A DNA stretch of 30,528 bases from Hormiphora californensis (taxonomy: Eukaryota; Ctenophora; Tentaculata; Cydippida; Pleurobrachiidae), in the NCBI GenBank assembly GCA_020137815.1, contig WFME01000018.1:1-30528 (forward strand), in the 5' to 3' direction. A program made the translations under genes and the position numbers. Below are positions 1 to 10,202 of this stretch, piece after piece (position 1 is the first letter of the stretch; every line of letters begins with the position of its first letter). Below the pieces are notes generated by a model. That model saw nothing but the letters and a program-made list of their open reading frames with translations, did no database searches and had not been told where the DNA came from.

Positions 1-50
1 AACCGTCGCTTGGACCCTCTATTTATGCTGGATTAATCAAAATTGCCCTG

Positions 51-127
51 AGGTATACCGTCTAGACACCGTCTAGACGGCGTTGCGACGCCGTCTAGAC
101 GCCGTATGCGGCAAATGAGAAATTGCC
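51..127. repeat. Remnant end of an F2-type foldback element
   Basis: This stretch repeats the 11-bp GTCTAGAC-type units and ends in GAAATTGCC, exactly as the right end of the complete foldback element at 20280-21712. Only the terminal part is present. An 11-bp direct repeat, AAATTGCCCTG, lies at 40-50 and 120-130, so the left half may have been lost by recombination between these short repeats. It shows the F2 family is dispersed and not unique to the distal locus. Confidence 0.75.
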
Positions 128-153
128 CTGGTGCTGTTAGAGAAACGATCAAA

Positions 154-344
154 TTAGGGGCAAAGTGGCCCATGTTCTGCACCGGAGCATGGGCCACTTT
201 GCCCCTAACTTGACCGTCCGGACTACATTTTGTTCTGGACCACTTTGCCCCAGTGAATTCCAATGTCACGTGGTATTGCAGGCGCCATTTCATTGGTCCT
301 AGAGGTGGACCACTTTGCCCCAGAGAGTGGACCATATTTACCCC
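154..344. repeat. 21-bp inverted repeat followed by direct copies of its core
   Basis: A perfect 21-bp stem (154-174 with 188-208, 13-nt loop) has the core GGGGCAAAGTGGCCCATG. The same core reappears as direct copies GGACCACTTTGCCCCA at 235-252 and 305-322, and in decayed form at 328-344. It is probably a fragment of a small repeated element. The short reading frames crossing it have no protein-like character. Confidence 0.6.
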
Positions 345-502
345 AGTTTGACAAAATTGACAATTTCTTAAAAAATTGTATACCATGTTTTAGAGAAATA
401 TAATGCCTAACTGGCAGTTTTTGCAAAATTAAAATCGGCCAACCCAAACAGAAGTACTAGTAGTTAGATGATGCAGACGATTAACCAGGGGGAACCTGTA
501 GC

Positions 503-517
503 GGGGGGGGGGGGGGG
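503..517 (+). repeat. G15 homopolymer
   Basis: Fifteen consecutive G bases. The length may be unreliable in assembly. The surrounding 345-800 holds nothing else I can identify. Confidence 0.9.
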
Positions 518-817
518 TGGCGGCCAACATCGGCCTGAATATAAATACGTGTATACACTTATAATAATCAAATCTGTAATAAATTTAATATAAAAATAGT
601 CAGTTACCCAACTTGGTATATCTGCTCGTCCCTGCTGCCTTCGCCCCTCAATCTCCCCCGATGCCCCCTGATGGATATAGTTATTGATCGCACCATGGCG
701 AAAGATAATCTGAGTCGAAGATAGCGGATACATTGTTCGTCTAGGAGTATCCCGTTGTCTTAGCTTTCTTATCGGCTAGCTGTTTCAGTGGAACCTGTAG
801 CTGTATTTTTTCCCCGC

Positions 818-867
818 CCGGGTGAATGCCGAAGGCATTCACCCGGATGCCTTTTGCAAAAAGGCAT
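818..867. repeat. Two adjacent perfect hairpins
   Basis: A 13-bp stem (818-830 with 834-846) closes on the trinucleotide loop GAA. It is followed without a gap by a 9-bp stem (847-855 with 859-867) with a 3-nt loop. The region 870-1250 around it shows no gene or further repeat. Confidence 0.75.
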
Positions 868-1251
868 AGGGGTTTAGAATTCGACAGGTTTACATACTAG
901 TGAAGTGTCACGCTTTTTTTGTCCCGTGACGTAACCCGATTAGTTGCGAGGGACAACGGTGTTGCTCCTTCATCAAATACTTCAATGGCACGTTTTCAGG
1001 AAATGTGAGCCACGCAATGTGGCGCGCAATTTAGTGCTACTAAAACACAATGATTTGTTCTACACGGTTTGAGTGATTCATAAATGATCGGAAATGTCTG
1101 TCCCGCCTTCACATTAGATAGTTATGAAAATAAACGTTGGCGGGGAAACATAGCATTATGAAACATAATGCAGTTATTCTTGTTTTCCTTGATAATGCAG
1201 AATTAGTGCAGGTGAATCACTGTTTTTAGTTCAGTTTTAACAAATATACTC

Positions 1252-1364
1252 CATTTTTTTCAACTGTTCACCCCCAAAGTCGTGCGCGGAATTTTTTGCG
1301 CGCGCAGCGTAAATTTAAATATCGCATGGGCATGAGTTGAGGGGTGAACAGTTGAATAAAAATG
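1252..1364. mobile_element. Small MITE N1
   Basis: Terminal inverted repeats begin CATTTTTTTCAACTGTTCAC and end in the complement near GTGAACAGTTGAAT. A second copy lies at 13511-13654 in the opposite orientation and shares the internal run AAAGTCGTGCGCGGAATT. Length is about 113 bp and no coding capacity is visible. The target duplication is not clear in either copy. Confidence 0.8.
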
Positions 1365-1571
1365 AACTTTAATCAGCCATTTCTTTCAGGTAGGGCATCA
1401 AACAGATAGTATCAACGCTACTGACTTTTTATCAAGATCACTTGTGACAGACTTTAAACAGAAGGCGTAAGTATTTGATCATGCATTAGTTTCATATTAG
1501 CTAGATACTGAATGGCCTAGTCGACAAAAATTTGAAATAGCACACCCTACCCCGCATCCACCTCTCTCTTT

Positions 1572-2599
1572 CTTGACTTACTTGACTTGACTTAGGGCGT
1601 TTGGTATTTCCGAACTCCATGAATAACATTTCTCCACCCGACACGATCAATCATAACAGTAGACATTTCGGAGGTTTCCCTGAGTCCCGTGTCCCGCCTG
1701 AGTACATCCACAAAGGTCTGCTTTGGTCGTCCTCGCCTGAATTTCCGTGGAGAGGCTCCCAGAGTATCACCTTGTTGAGCGTGATTTCAGGGTGACGCAC
1801 AGTGTGACCGGCTAGTCGGAGTCTCCTTTCAGCTATTTTGGTGCTAAGGATAGGTAGATTTCCGATACCATGATACAGCGTGGCATTGCTCATTTTAAGG
1901 AGGTACTGGTTTTTATTTAGTGCCATCCGTAGCATCCTCGTGTAGGTACCGTTAAGACTCCGTTCCATATCTTTGGTGAGCGTCCAGCTTTCGCACCCGT
2001 ACAAGAGAACTGTTTCAACCGTTGCTACAAAGAGTCTGCTGGCCTTGATCTTGTCGTTTAGCTTTGAATTCCAAACAGTCCTAAGCCCGTGACACGCATT
2101 CCATGCTTTGGCCTTCCTAACCTTAATGTCCCTCTTTGAGTCCCTTACCCACGATCCAAGATATTTAAAGTCCTCACTCAACTTTATCCTAGTGCCATCG
2201 ATGCTGTGGAGAGGACCGGGGTCTGGTATACCTTCAACTGGTATACCTTCAACCATAAACCCTGTCTTCGCCTGGTTTATCTCGAGACCCACCTCCTTAC
2301 AGACACTCTATCTCCCGCATGATAACGCCAAGATCTTCCACTGAGTCAGCTAGGAGAGCTACATCATCAGCAAAGTCTGTGTCAGTAACTCGCTCTGCGC
2401 CAACTCTTCTACTCCGGGCTGGCTTCAGTGTGAATCCGATATCATGGTGCCTCTCCAGTGCTGTTCGCATACAGTAATCGAGCACAATGATAAACAGGTA
2501 GGGCGCTAGAGTATCCCCTTGCAACACCCCGGCAACTATTTCAAATATGTCCGTGAGGCCGTCTGGGGTGAGGACCTGAGCTCTTGTATTACTGTACAT
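1572..2599 (-). pseudogene. Broken RTE-like non-LTR retrotransposon, reverse transcriptase part (LINE-A)
   Basis: Read on the minus strand, the block 2599-2297 carries reverse transcriptase motifs: AGVLQGDTLAPYLF (finger/palm region before the catalytic site) and TDFADDVALLAD, the catalytic box with FADD. A frameshift near 2292-2299 moves the frame, and 2292-1651 continues with the thumb and C-terminal region, including RKAKAWNACHGL, VLLYGCESWTL and RRLRLAGHTVRHPE. The end decays after ILWEPLHG. At 1572-1594 the strand ends in repeats of AAGTC/AAGT, a microsatellite-like 3' tail as expected for this kind of LINE. The N-terminal reverse transcriptase motifs (FIDF, NGFRPGRS) are missing. A LINE of this group copies its RNA by target-primed reverse transcription; this copy cannot be functional. 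It is a relative, not a copy, of the LINE at 7593-9872. Confidence 0.9.
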
Positions 2600-2652
2600 C
2601 CACTGGATGGCCAGCGTTAAAATCTGGGTGTTTTGGGAGTGCTGACAAACGG

Positions 2653-2697
2653 TTTTTTAGGGTTAGGGCTACAGTAGGGTTTGGGTTGGGGTTAGGC
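2653..2697 (+). repeat. Short degenerate telomere-like run
   Basis: TTAGGGTTAGGG occurs at 2657-2668, followed by looser GGGTTTGGGTTGGGGTTAGG. It is only two exact units, so an interstitial telomere repeat is possible but chance is not excluded. Confidence 0.4.
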
Positions 2698-2842
2698 CTT
2701 GACATTCCCTACCAGATAAACTTTGAATCAGCCAAAACGGTTGAGTGGTTTGGCGGTTAAAGCCATTTTAATGAATCAACTTTTTTGGCAGTGCGCACCT
2801 GTAAACGGTGTGCGGACTTTAGTGCTACACTCTAAGTCTAAA

Positions 2843-2985
2843 GAGGACTCTAAATCTAAATTTAGATTTAGATAAAGATTCCAAATAATTCTAAACTCTA
2901 TGAGGACTCTTTATCTAAAAATTCTACACAGGGCGGACTCTTTATCTAAAAAGTATAAACAAAGTGGACTCTATATCTACATAAA
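2843..2985 (+). repeat. Short dispersed tandem repeat, ggactctttatctaaa
   Basis: Copies of GGACTCTTTATCTAAA or close variants start near 2845, 2904, 2935 and 2966; the last three are 31 bp apart. The region 2620-3780, between the two LINE-A blocks, has no other coding signal. Confidence 0.6.
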
Positions 2986-3192
2986 TCTAAACTATCTCTA
3001 TTATAATTTGGAGATGTCGCGTCGAAGTGGCCGTTCGTTAGGCGGTATCTAAGCGACAGACTGCTCCTTCATAAAACACTCTATGTGCCCAAAGCTGCAG
3101 AGCTGTTGCTCACACTTTTGGAACTTCCAGTGGAAGTTTATTAATATTTTCGAATGCCTTTTAACATGCCAGTCCCCATAGTTACCAATTCA

Positions 3193-3206
3193 GTTGCCAT
3201 GGCAAC
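3193..3206. promoter_or_regulatory. Perfect RFX-type X-box palindrome
   Basis: GTTGCCATGGCAAC is a perfect 14-bp palindrome that matches the known RFX consensus (GTNRCC, short spacer, RGYAAC). RFX factors control ciliary and other genes in animals. No gene is visible next to it, so binding or function is only a possibility. Confidence 0.35.
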
Positions 3207-3238
3207 CGTGTTATTGACGTTAAAAGTGGCGAAAAGAA

Positions 3239-3302
3239 CCACTCGGCGAAGCCGGGTGGGTTATCAAAAAACCCTTACTTGAGGCGCACCCGATGGGTGC
3301 GC
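3239..3302. repeat. Pair of GC-rich hairpins
   Basis: A 9-bp stem with one mismatch (3239-3247 with 3251-3259) closes on GAA and contains GCGAAGC. It is followed by a perfect 8-bp stem (3284-3291 with 3295-3302) closing on GAT. The layout resembles the double hairpin at 818-867. Confidence 0.6.
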
Positions 3303-3789
3303 TAGTTATTCAAAATTAGCTTGATGGCTATACAGTGCTCAATCTTTACAGAGAGTTATTAACACGAAAACCAAAGAAATCGAATTTTCTGTGTTACGAA
3401 CGTTTCATGGATAAACCAATCTTCAGACGATAGAAAACATATTCACTTTCGGTCATAAAACCACCACTACTCCTTTATAAAAACATCCCTATATGAACAG
3501 TGAACACACATCAAAAAAATTAAAATTCCAAAAAACCTAGTTATTAATTTACAAATACAAACACGAGTGTTTTAACAGAAAACAATTGTTTCACTACCAG
3601 CGGTAGATCATCAGTTCCGATAATGAAAATATCAACAAACAAACAAATCATTCCCTGCTCCTTTAGAAACATTTTAATAGCATGAACTTCCGGGTGTGTC
3701 TGCATTTTCCCACAACTTCCGAGCGCTTGTTCAGGGGAGTTATATCCGTCCTCTTGGAGTTTTCCAGTATTTGTACTTTCTCCGTGGTG

Positions 3790-4766
3790 CAGAGGTCGCA
3801 CGATTGTGTGGGTCCATTGGGTGGGTGCCCTCTGTCTTCCCTTCTTCTTCCGGAACCTAACGTTGGCTACTTCCAATCTGGTCTCCTCAGCTGTCTCCTG
3901 GAGCAGCTCTCCATTTCTACTGGTATGTTGATGGAAATACCACCCGAAGCCAGAGTCCTCCCAGCCAATTCTGGCGTTAAAATCTCCGGCAACGACAAGG
4001 AGGTTATGAGCTGGAACAGTATTGATGTAGTCCCTTAGGGCGGAATCACACCAAGATCTTCCAAAGAATTGTTTCGACGCACCAAACTCAATCACACTGA
4101 AAAGTATGGTTGGTTCTTCACAGCAGGCGTTCAGTTGTTGTGAACGCCTTCTATGCGCGGCGCATTGGCACGTGCATCTTGGGCGCTGGCAGGCTTTCAC
4201 ATGTTGTAACATATAGAAACCTGCCAGCGCCCAAGATGCACGTGCCAATGCGCCGCGCACAGCAGGCGTTCACGACAACTGATCGCCTGCTGTGAAGATC
4301 CAACCATACTTTTCAGTGTGATTGAGTTTGGTGCGTCGAAACAATTCTTTCGAAGATCTTGGTGTGATTCCGCCCTGAGATCGTGGTGAAACTTCTCAAC
4401 TTCCTTTACATTCGCACACTCAGTGGGCGAGTAAACCGAGATGACTGTCAGTTTCGGATTACTGGCCAAGGTAATGGCTAGAATTCTATGGGACACAGCT
4501 CGTATCTCGCAAATGAGCTTCGAGTACTCAGTTCTCATCAGAACTCCAACCGATGCCCCTGCGCCATTGCGCCAAGCTGTAGATGTGATAAGAGTTTCTC
4601 CTGGCCCAGCCTGAATCTGCCTGACTGTGTCTGCGTGGACAATGCGGTGTTCCTGCAAAGTGATGATGCCCAGGCCATTGTCAGCAAATTGGTAAACCAG
4701 CTCTGTTAACTTTTCCTTAACACGGAGTGTTCGACAGTTAAATGTTCCAATGCGTGTATCAATCAA
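3790..4766 (-). pseudogene. Broken RTE-like LINE, APE-type endonuclease part (LINE-A)
   Basis: On the minus strand, from 4766 downward, the frame reads an APE-type endonuclease: GTFNCRTL near the start, GIITLQEHRI (catalytic glutamate), then ISVYSPTE. After a 340-bp insertion (4037-4376) it resumes with AHNLLVVAGDFNARIG, the GDFNA metal-site motif. It runs to about QWTH near 3800 and then leaves the family: the expected terminal SDH motif is absent. Such an endonuclease nicks target DNA to prime reverse transcription. With the reverse transcriptase block at 1572-2599 downstream on the same strand, this is probably one element that lost or replaced its middle 1.1 kb. Two separate fragments cannot be excluded. 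The frames on either side of the insertion differ by the amount its 341-bp net length predicts. Confidence 0.88.
4037..4376. mobile_element. Palindromic MITE M1 inside the LINE-A endonuclease
   Basis: The element is an almost complete palindrome. It opens with AGGGCGGAATCACACCAAGA and closes with the complement, and its centre pairs CATCTTGGGCGCTGGCAGG with its complement around 4170-4240. CCCT flanks it on both sides (4032-4035 and 4373-4376). Net insertion is 341 bp, which fits the frame change seen in the endonuclease. A second, internally deleted copy is at 15488-15668, and its central module recurs at 27696-27765. Confidence 0.88.
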
Positions 4767-5479
4767 GTCGAGTCATAGCTATTCATATTATTTTTCTTGG
4801 TTGCAGTATCCCAGGTGGGTCGCCACTTCACCTGGCTGAGTCACTTTCAGTTCATCAGAACAGCATATATGGCTGAGCTGGATAGACTGTTGGTGAGCAG
4901 TTGTCTAAGCAGAGGTCTGGTCCACAATGTGATGTCAGTGTGGGGACTCCCTATGCTAATGCACTGTTTAGCCCACGCGGACAATGGCCGCTTACGCAGC
5001 CTGCGTGGTTACCACTCCTAGGTCATCGGGTGCCAAACTGACCGGGACATAAGTGCATCTCCCTACTGGTGAGTCTTTTAAATAACAGAGACAGTAGAGA
5101 GCAGGAGCAACTTTCTCCAAGGAAGTTTTCAAAGAAGAATAGCTCAATTTTCAATCAATTTCAATCAATCAAGCTCCTGCCCGAGCTCCTGCCCGAGTAT
5201 CCATATTCTCGGTCAAATCATTACCAAACCCGTTAGGTAATTACACACATGTGAGATATATGCCAGGGGGGGCACATAATAGTGACCCCTCACCCTCACC
5301 ATTTATAGTTAGCCCCTTGGGTACTGTATCTTTATCAACTACAATTGACCAATTCAATTGCAGACACGCTGGGTACACGCCATAATGTACAAGGACTATA
5401 CTTTGGACAACTGGTGAAGATTGTTTACGAATTTGGTATTTATGTTTTGTTAGGGTTACAGTTTAATAGTAGTGCTACT
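4767..5479. other. Region without recognisable gene
   Basis: The first few hundred bases may be the 5' untranslated part of minus-strand LINE-A. At 5165-5210 a short unit (AGCTCCTGCCCG) is tandemly doubled. At 5262-5298 the motif GGGGGCACATA followed by AGTGACCCC matches the right end of element V at 21789-21813, so a related end may lie here; I could not fix its other end. Confidence 0.4.
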
Positions 5480-5574
5480 GAACATTTGGCAGGTCGGAAG
5501 AATCTCGATACGCTATTACAGTACTGTAATATGTAACTCAATATCATAGCACTGGCAAGTGCCCCGGGCCCAAA

Positions 5575-5634
5575 AGGGGGGTGTGGGGGCACAGCCCCCA
5601 CCATAAACGGGGGTGTGGGGGCACAGCCCCCACC
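5575..5634. repeat. Two tandem GTGGGGGC hairpins
   Basis: The unit GGTGTGGGGGCACAGCCCCC is present twice (about 5578-5601 and 5611-5634). Each copy can fold as GTGGGGGC-ACA-GCCCCCAC. Confidence 0.75.
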
Positions 5635-5901
5635 TTAGAAATACCCTCTAACTCAAAAAACAAAAGAGAGAGCACACGCAACACTTCTACACACAAGCGC
5701 GTGAAAACCTGCCAGTGCTACTATATAGCATTGCAGATTTCGGGGTTTTTGATGCTTTAAAAAAGCATGTTCCAGATGAAGTAGAGAGCTGAAATTTTGT
5801 ACTCTGAGGGCCCTCATATAGGAGAAGAGGCATACAAATTTTCAGAACGATCGGATGTAAGGTAAAAATTTGCCAGAGGGGTCCCAAAATGCAAAAATGT
5901 A

Positions 5902-5946
5902 AGGAGGGGGAGGGGGAGGGGGAGGGGGAGGGGAGGGGGGGGAGGA
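5902..5946 (+). repeat. (AGGGGG)n microsatellite, G-quadruplex potential
   Basis: At least seven runs of four or more G are separated by single A bases. This fits both a simple microsatellite and G-quadruplex formation on the plus strand. Confidence 0.85.
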
Positions 5947-6180
5947 CGCTTTTTTATCTTTGAGTGTTCTCCTAAACCACAAATAGTAGAGACTTGCCGT
6001 TTGGAACAGTGGTTCCTTACATCATTGCGCTCGGTAATAGCTGTGTGAGAACTTCGAAATCGCCATGGTTCATTAATTATTCATTAATTAGTCATTAAAT
6101 ATTCATTTAAACTATGGTTGCGATATGGCACGACTTGAAGGTCATAAAGAATTAAAACCGGTCTTATTCGACGGGGAATG

Positions 6181-6765
6181 GTCGATTTATGGGGGGTCTT
6201 ACTCGGGACAAAAATCTCTATCTCGCCACGTTAAGCCGTTATTTGCATATTTATGCACCAATTCACGATTTTATTCATATTTTCAATATTTTCACTTCGG
6301 CTGGTCCTAGAACGTTTTCATGGACATATTTCGACGCAAAATAGTCGATTTATGGGGGGTCGTCCCCCGGACAAAAAGTCGTATCTCGCACCGTTAAGCC
6401 GTTATTTGCATATTTATGCACCGATTCATGATTTAATGAATATTCTGAATATTTCCAGTTAGGCTGATCCTAGAACGTTTTCATGGACATATTTCGACGC
6501 AAAATAGTCGATTTATGGGGGGTCTTACTCGGAACAAAAATCTCTATCTGGCACCGTTAAGCCGTTATTTGCATATTTATGCACCGATTCATGAATTAAT
6601 GCATATTCTTAATATTTCCACTTCGGCTGGTCCTATAATGTTTTCATGGACATATTCCGGCGCAGAATAGTCTATTTATGGGGGGTCGTCCCCCTGACAA
6701 AATGTCGTATCTCTCACCGTTTAGTCGTTATTCGCATATTTATGAACTATTTAAATTCGAAAATA
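6181..6765 (+). repeat. 163-bp tandem satellite, about 3.6 units
   Basis: The motif GTCGATTTATGGGGGGTC starts at 6181, 6344, 6507 and, slightly changed, 6670, an exact 163-bp period. Each unit also carries TTAAGCCGTTATTTGCATAT and ACGTTTTCATGGACATAT. Short open frames here are by-products of the repeat. A diverged relative of the TATGGGGGGTC and AGCCGTTATTTG parts occurs in the U-array spacer near 21934 and 24436. Confidence 0.92.
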
Positions 6766-6823
6766 TGCAGAAATCATAAAAAAATAGCTTTTTCTATTTA
6801 ACACCAAAAAGAACAGAAATTAA

Positions 6824-7075
6824 GTCCAAAAACCAATTAAATAAATTAGTTTGGATGCCCGGGCCCATGTGGTGTCACGGGGTAACACCTTTAGGCTACT
6901 GTCATAAATGATGGATATCGAGAGAGATAAAGGCAAAGGAAATTAGGATAGAAAGAGTGAGATATAATCAGGAAAGACGGAGAGATAGATTAGACTTAGA
7001 GGAGAGAGAAAAAGAGAGATATAGTGAAAGAAACAGTGAGAGAGAAAGAGAGAGAGAGAGAAATAGTGTGCGAGA

Positions 7076-7107
<32 letters not shown>

Positions 7108-7253
7108 TAGATAGAGATGGAAAGATTGAAGGATAATAACAATTAGCAATTAACGAGATATGCCGTTAATTATGGCAGTAGCCTAAAGGTGTTACCCCGT
7201 GACACCACATGGGCCCGGGCATCCAAACTAATTTATTTAATTGGTTTTTGGAC
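6824..7253. mobile_element. MITE Q with TTAA target site
   Basis: Inverted arms of about 75 bp start GTCCAAAAACCAATTAAATA and include TTTGGATGCCCGGGCCCATG. TTAA lies immediately outside both ends (6820-6823 and 7254-7257), as in piggyBac-type insertion. The loop (about 6915-7130) is mostly a (GA)n microsatellite; the Ser-Leu-rich frame across it is spurious. Confidence 0.88.
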
Positions 7254-7592
7254 TTAATTACAGAGTTATAAACTCTTGCCAGTGGCACGTTATCTCACAC
7301 TAACAAGAGAGAGAACACTAATTAAAGTGAGACTGGACCGGATCAGAAATGGACAAGTTTGTGGCAATTTTGCATTTGCGGGCATCGCACTATAGACGCA
7401 GTACCCACGTACTATAGACGCATTATAAACGCATTATAAACGCATTATAGACGCATTATAGACACACGCAATATAGACGCAATTTCGTAAGCAGCACTAT
7501 AGACGCAATATAGACGCATTATAACAGCAATATAAACGCATTTTTATAGACGCGACGCAGTATAGCCGCATTATAGGCGCACTACCCACCCC

Positions 7593-9855
7593 GTTGGTAG
7601 TGTAGGGTCTGATCATAGAACAGTTCTTGGTTTCCTTCGCCTCAGTCTACGGAAGACTAAACGTGCTAAAGGACAGATCAAGTTCGATTATACTTGTCTC
7701 AGAGAGGAGCCTGACCTGTGTGAGAGGTACAATGTGGAGGTGAGGAATAGGTATGATGTGTTGAGAACAGATGTGGAGGATGCTTCTGGAAGGTATGGGG
7801 CATTTGTGTCGGCTGTTGGTGAAACCAATAAGCACCTACTGCCACGGAAGCGCAGACGTGCTACCGATAGCGCTATGAGTGACCTGAGAGTTCGTAGTGT
7901 AAGAGACGAGTTGTTCGAAGCTAAGAAAGCTTTGTTTCTCCATCCCACTGAGAATAATAGAGTCGAGGTTAGCGAGAGGAGAGAACTCTTAAAGGAAACG
8001 CATGCCTCAGTCACTGAAGAACTTATCTCTCAGAAGATTCGTCGGGTAGAAACTGCTAATGATGAGAGGAAAAATAAGGTGGCGTGGGACCTCATTAGAG
8101 ATGTTACTGGAGACTCTAAAGGAAATGGTGGTGGCCTGGTAGAAGGTGGTAGTGCTGAGGGGAGGCTGGAGTCTTGGAGGAAACACTTTTCTGGGATACT
8201 CGGTGAACCGCCTAGTGTTCCTGATGAGGACCTTGTCATTAATACAGTATGTGAGGAGCTCCCTATATCTACGGATACGTTCAGTCAGGATGAGTATACC
8301 GCAGCTAAGAGGTCCATTAAGGAGGGGAAGGCGCCTGGAGATGATGGTCTAGCACCTGAGATCCTGAAACGGGGAGGTGTCGATGACATTGTATTAGAGT
8401 TCTTCAACGACGCACTGTCTGGCGGCGCCAGACCCCATTTGATTCTCAACAGTGCGCTCAGATGGGTCGCGGCGCCAGACAGACGACGCACTGGAATATG
8501 GTAGTTTCCCTGAACAAAGGAAGAGCCTTCTTATAGTTCCAGTTCCTAAAAAGGGGGACCTCACTAAAACTAGTAACTATAGGGGAATCTCTCTGACCTC
8601 CGTTGCTCTAAAAACTCTCAATAAGATGATCCTCAACCGCCTACTACCCCATATTGAGCCTATTTTGAGGGATAACCAGAATGGATTCCGACCAGGGAGG
8701 TCTACTACCAGTCACATTCTAGCCCTCCGGCGGTTGTTGGAAGGGGTAACAGAAAGGAAATTAACTTCTGTTATCCTATTTATAGACTTTCGGCGTGCGT
8801 TTGATTCTTTGCACAGGGGTATTCTTATGCGCATTCTGAGAGCTTACGGTATTCCTGACAAATTAGTTCGGCTTATAGAATGTTCGTATGAGGACACCAT
8901 GGCCCGGGTTAAAACGGAGGACGGACTCACGGAGGCTATATTAATTCTGGCTGGCGTTTTACAGGGGGACACCTTGGCTCCATATTTGTTTATTATAGCT
9001 ATTGACTATGTCATGAGAGAGGCTCTGGCTGGTAGGGACGTTGGATTTACCCTCAGGAAGAGGAAGAGTAGGCGTTATCCTGAAGTGAAGATCACAGACA
9101 CCGATTACGCTGATGACCTGTCACTCCTTTCGGACACAATCGAACAGGCACAGGAATTCTTAGAAAGTCTGGAAACGGCAGCGGCTGCAGTTGGTCTTCA
9201 CCTGAATGAAGGGAAGACTAAGTTTATGGCTACTGGTATAGAGGAACCTTCCCTCGTTAGCTCTACGGGAAACTATCTAGAACAAGTGGACGATTTCGTT
9301 TACCTTGGTGCCCACCTTAAATCGACGGAGATGGATTTTAACATTAGGAAGGCTAAGGCCTGGGCAGCCTGTCATAGACTCAAAGGAATATGGAAAACTG
9401 ACCTGAGAAGGAGCATTAAGGTAAACCTGTTCCGTACTACTGTAGAGGCCATTCTATTATACGGCGCTGAAACGTGGACCCTTACATCTACTATGGAGAA
9501 ACAATTGGATGGCTGTTATAGTAGGATGCTACGAATGGCGCTTGGCATCAACTGGTGGGATAGGGTCTCTAATGAGGAAGTCTTCCAGAATGTCCCCAGA
9601 GTTTCTGAGACTGTGAGGACTCGTAGACTTAGGCTGGCTGGACATGTCCACAGGCACGAGGAGCTAATAGCTCACCAACTGCTGTTTTGGGAACCTGATA
9701 GGGGCTCTAGAAGCCGGGGTAGACCCAAGAAAACCTATATTAACCAGCTCAGGGAGGATACTGGCCTATCTGATGATGGCGATATCAAGAGGCTAATGGA
9801 AGATCGTGTGCTGTGGCGGACCGAACTGACTGCTCGGACAATGAAGCCGCCTTAA
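7593..9855 (+). pseudogene. LINE-B endonuclease end plus reverse transcriptase, split by a 68-bp insertion
   Basis: The frame is open from the first inserted base and reads SDHR at 7608, the terminal motif of the APE endonuclease. A basic linker (PRKRRRATDSAM) follows, then a region ending in KEGKAPGDDGLAPEI, a typical entry to the reverse transcriptase. At 8415-8482 a hairpin insertion breaks the frame. The second block continues in a frame shifted by one: NYRGISLTS, NQNGFRPGRSTT (8677 on), FIDFRRAFDS (8779 on), GVLQGDTLAPYLF (QGD at 8962-8970) and DYADDLSLL (catalytic aspartates at 9112-9117). The C-terminal part has YGAETWTL, RRLRLAGHVHRHEE, LLFWEP and SRGRPKKTY, ending at the stop 9853-9855. 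The insertion plus one target copy is 76 bp, which accounts for the whole frame change. All reverse transcriptase motifs are intact, so the copy is fairly young. It lacks most of the endonuclease and is therefore not autonomous. Confidence 0.93.
8415..8482. mobile_element. 68-bp hairpin mini-element h1
   Basis: The ends CTGTCTGGCG and CGCCAGACAG are inverted repeats, and ACGACGCA is duplicated on both sides (8407-8414, 8483-8490), an 8-bp hAT-like target. Relatives in the opposite orientation lie at 25248-25314 and 27258-27336, sharing ATCTGAGCGCACT and TGTCTGGCGCCGCCAG. It is very short for a transposed element. Confidence 0.88.
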
Positions 9856-10202
9856 GTAAGTAAGTAAGTAAGTACCCACCCCAAAATCACCTTATAGACG
9901 CACTATAGACGTAGACTGACTATAGCAGCACCATAAACGCTAGATAGACCCATATAGACGCATGATAGAAGCATTATAGACGCAAATCGCTTTTTATAGA
10001 CGCCGCGTCTATAAAAAACGTGCTTTTTTAAGAAGCACTATAGACGTACTCAGACGCACGCTGCGATATTTGAGGCGCAGTTGGGCGTTTTATAAACGCA
10101 TTTTTGTCGCATATGAAAGGAAGCAGTATAGGCGCATTATGGACGCATTATAGCCGCATGTGTGCGAAATCGATAAAGACGCAATATAGACGCAATATAA
10201 GA

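Larger units (their letters stand above)
7593..9872 (+). mobile_element. 5'-truncated RTE-like LINE (LINE-B) with (TAAG)n tail
   Basis: The 10-bp duplication TACCCACCCC brackets the insert (7583-7592, 9873-9882). The opposite arm of F1 retains the uninterrupted target near 10755-10775, so both borders are firm. The insert starts inside the coding region, just before the SDH motif that ends the endonuclease. It stops in (TAAG)n that overlaps the stop codon. A nearly absent 3' untranslated region with a short tandem tail is typical of RTE-type LINEs. Confidence 0.93.

Noticed and set aside
464-733. 89-codon minus-strand frame with a proline run
   Set aside because: The proline run is the G15 homopolymer; the remainder has no domain-like composition.
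2657-2668. Telomere repeat
   Set aside because: Two exact TTAGGG units only; too short to call an interstitial telomere.
5902-5946. Polypurine tract of an LTR retrotransposon
   Set aside because: No LTR pair or internal coding region nearby; simple (AGGGGG)n repeat.
7380-7580. CRISPR-like array of short repeats
   Set aside because: Repeats are contiguous 11-bp units with no unique spacers, mirrored in the opposite arm: a foldback element arm.
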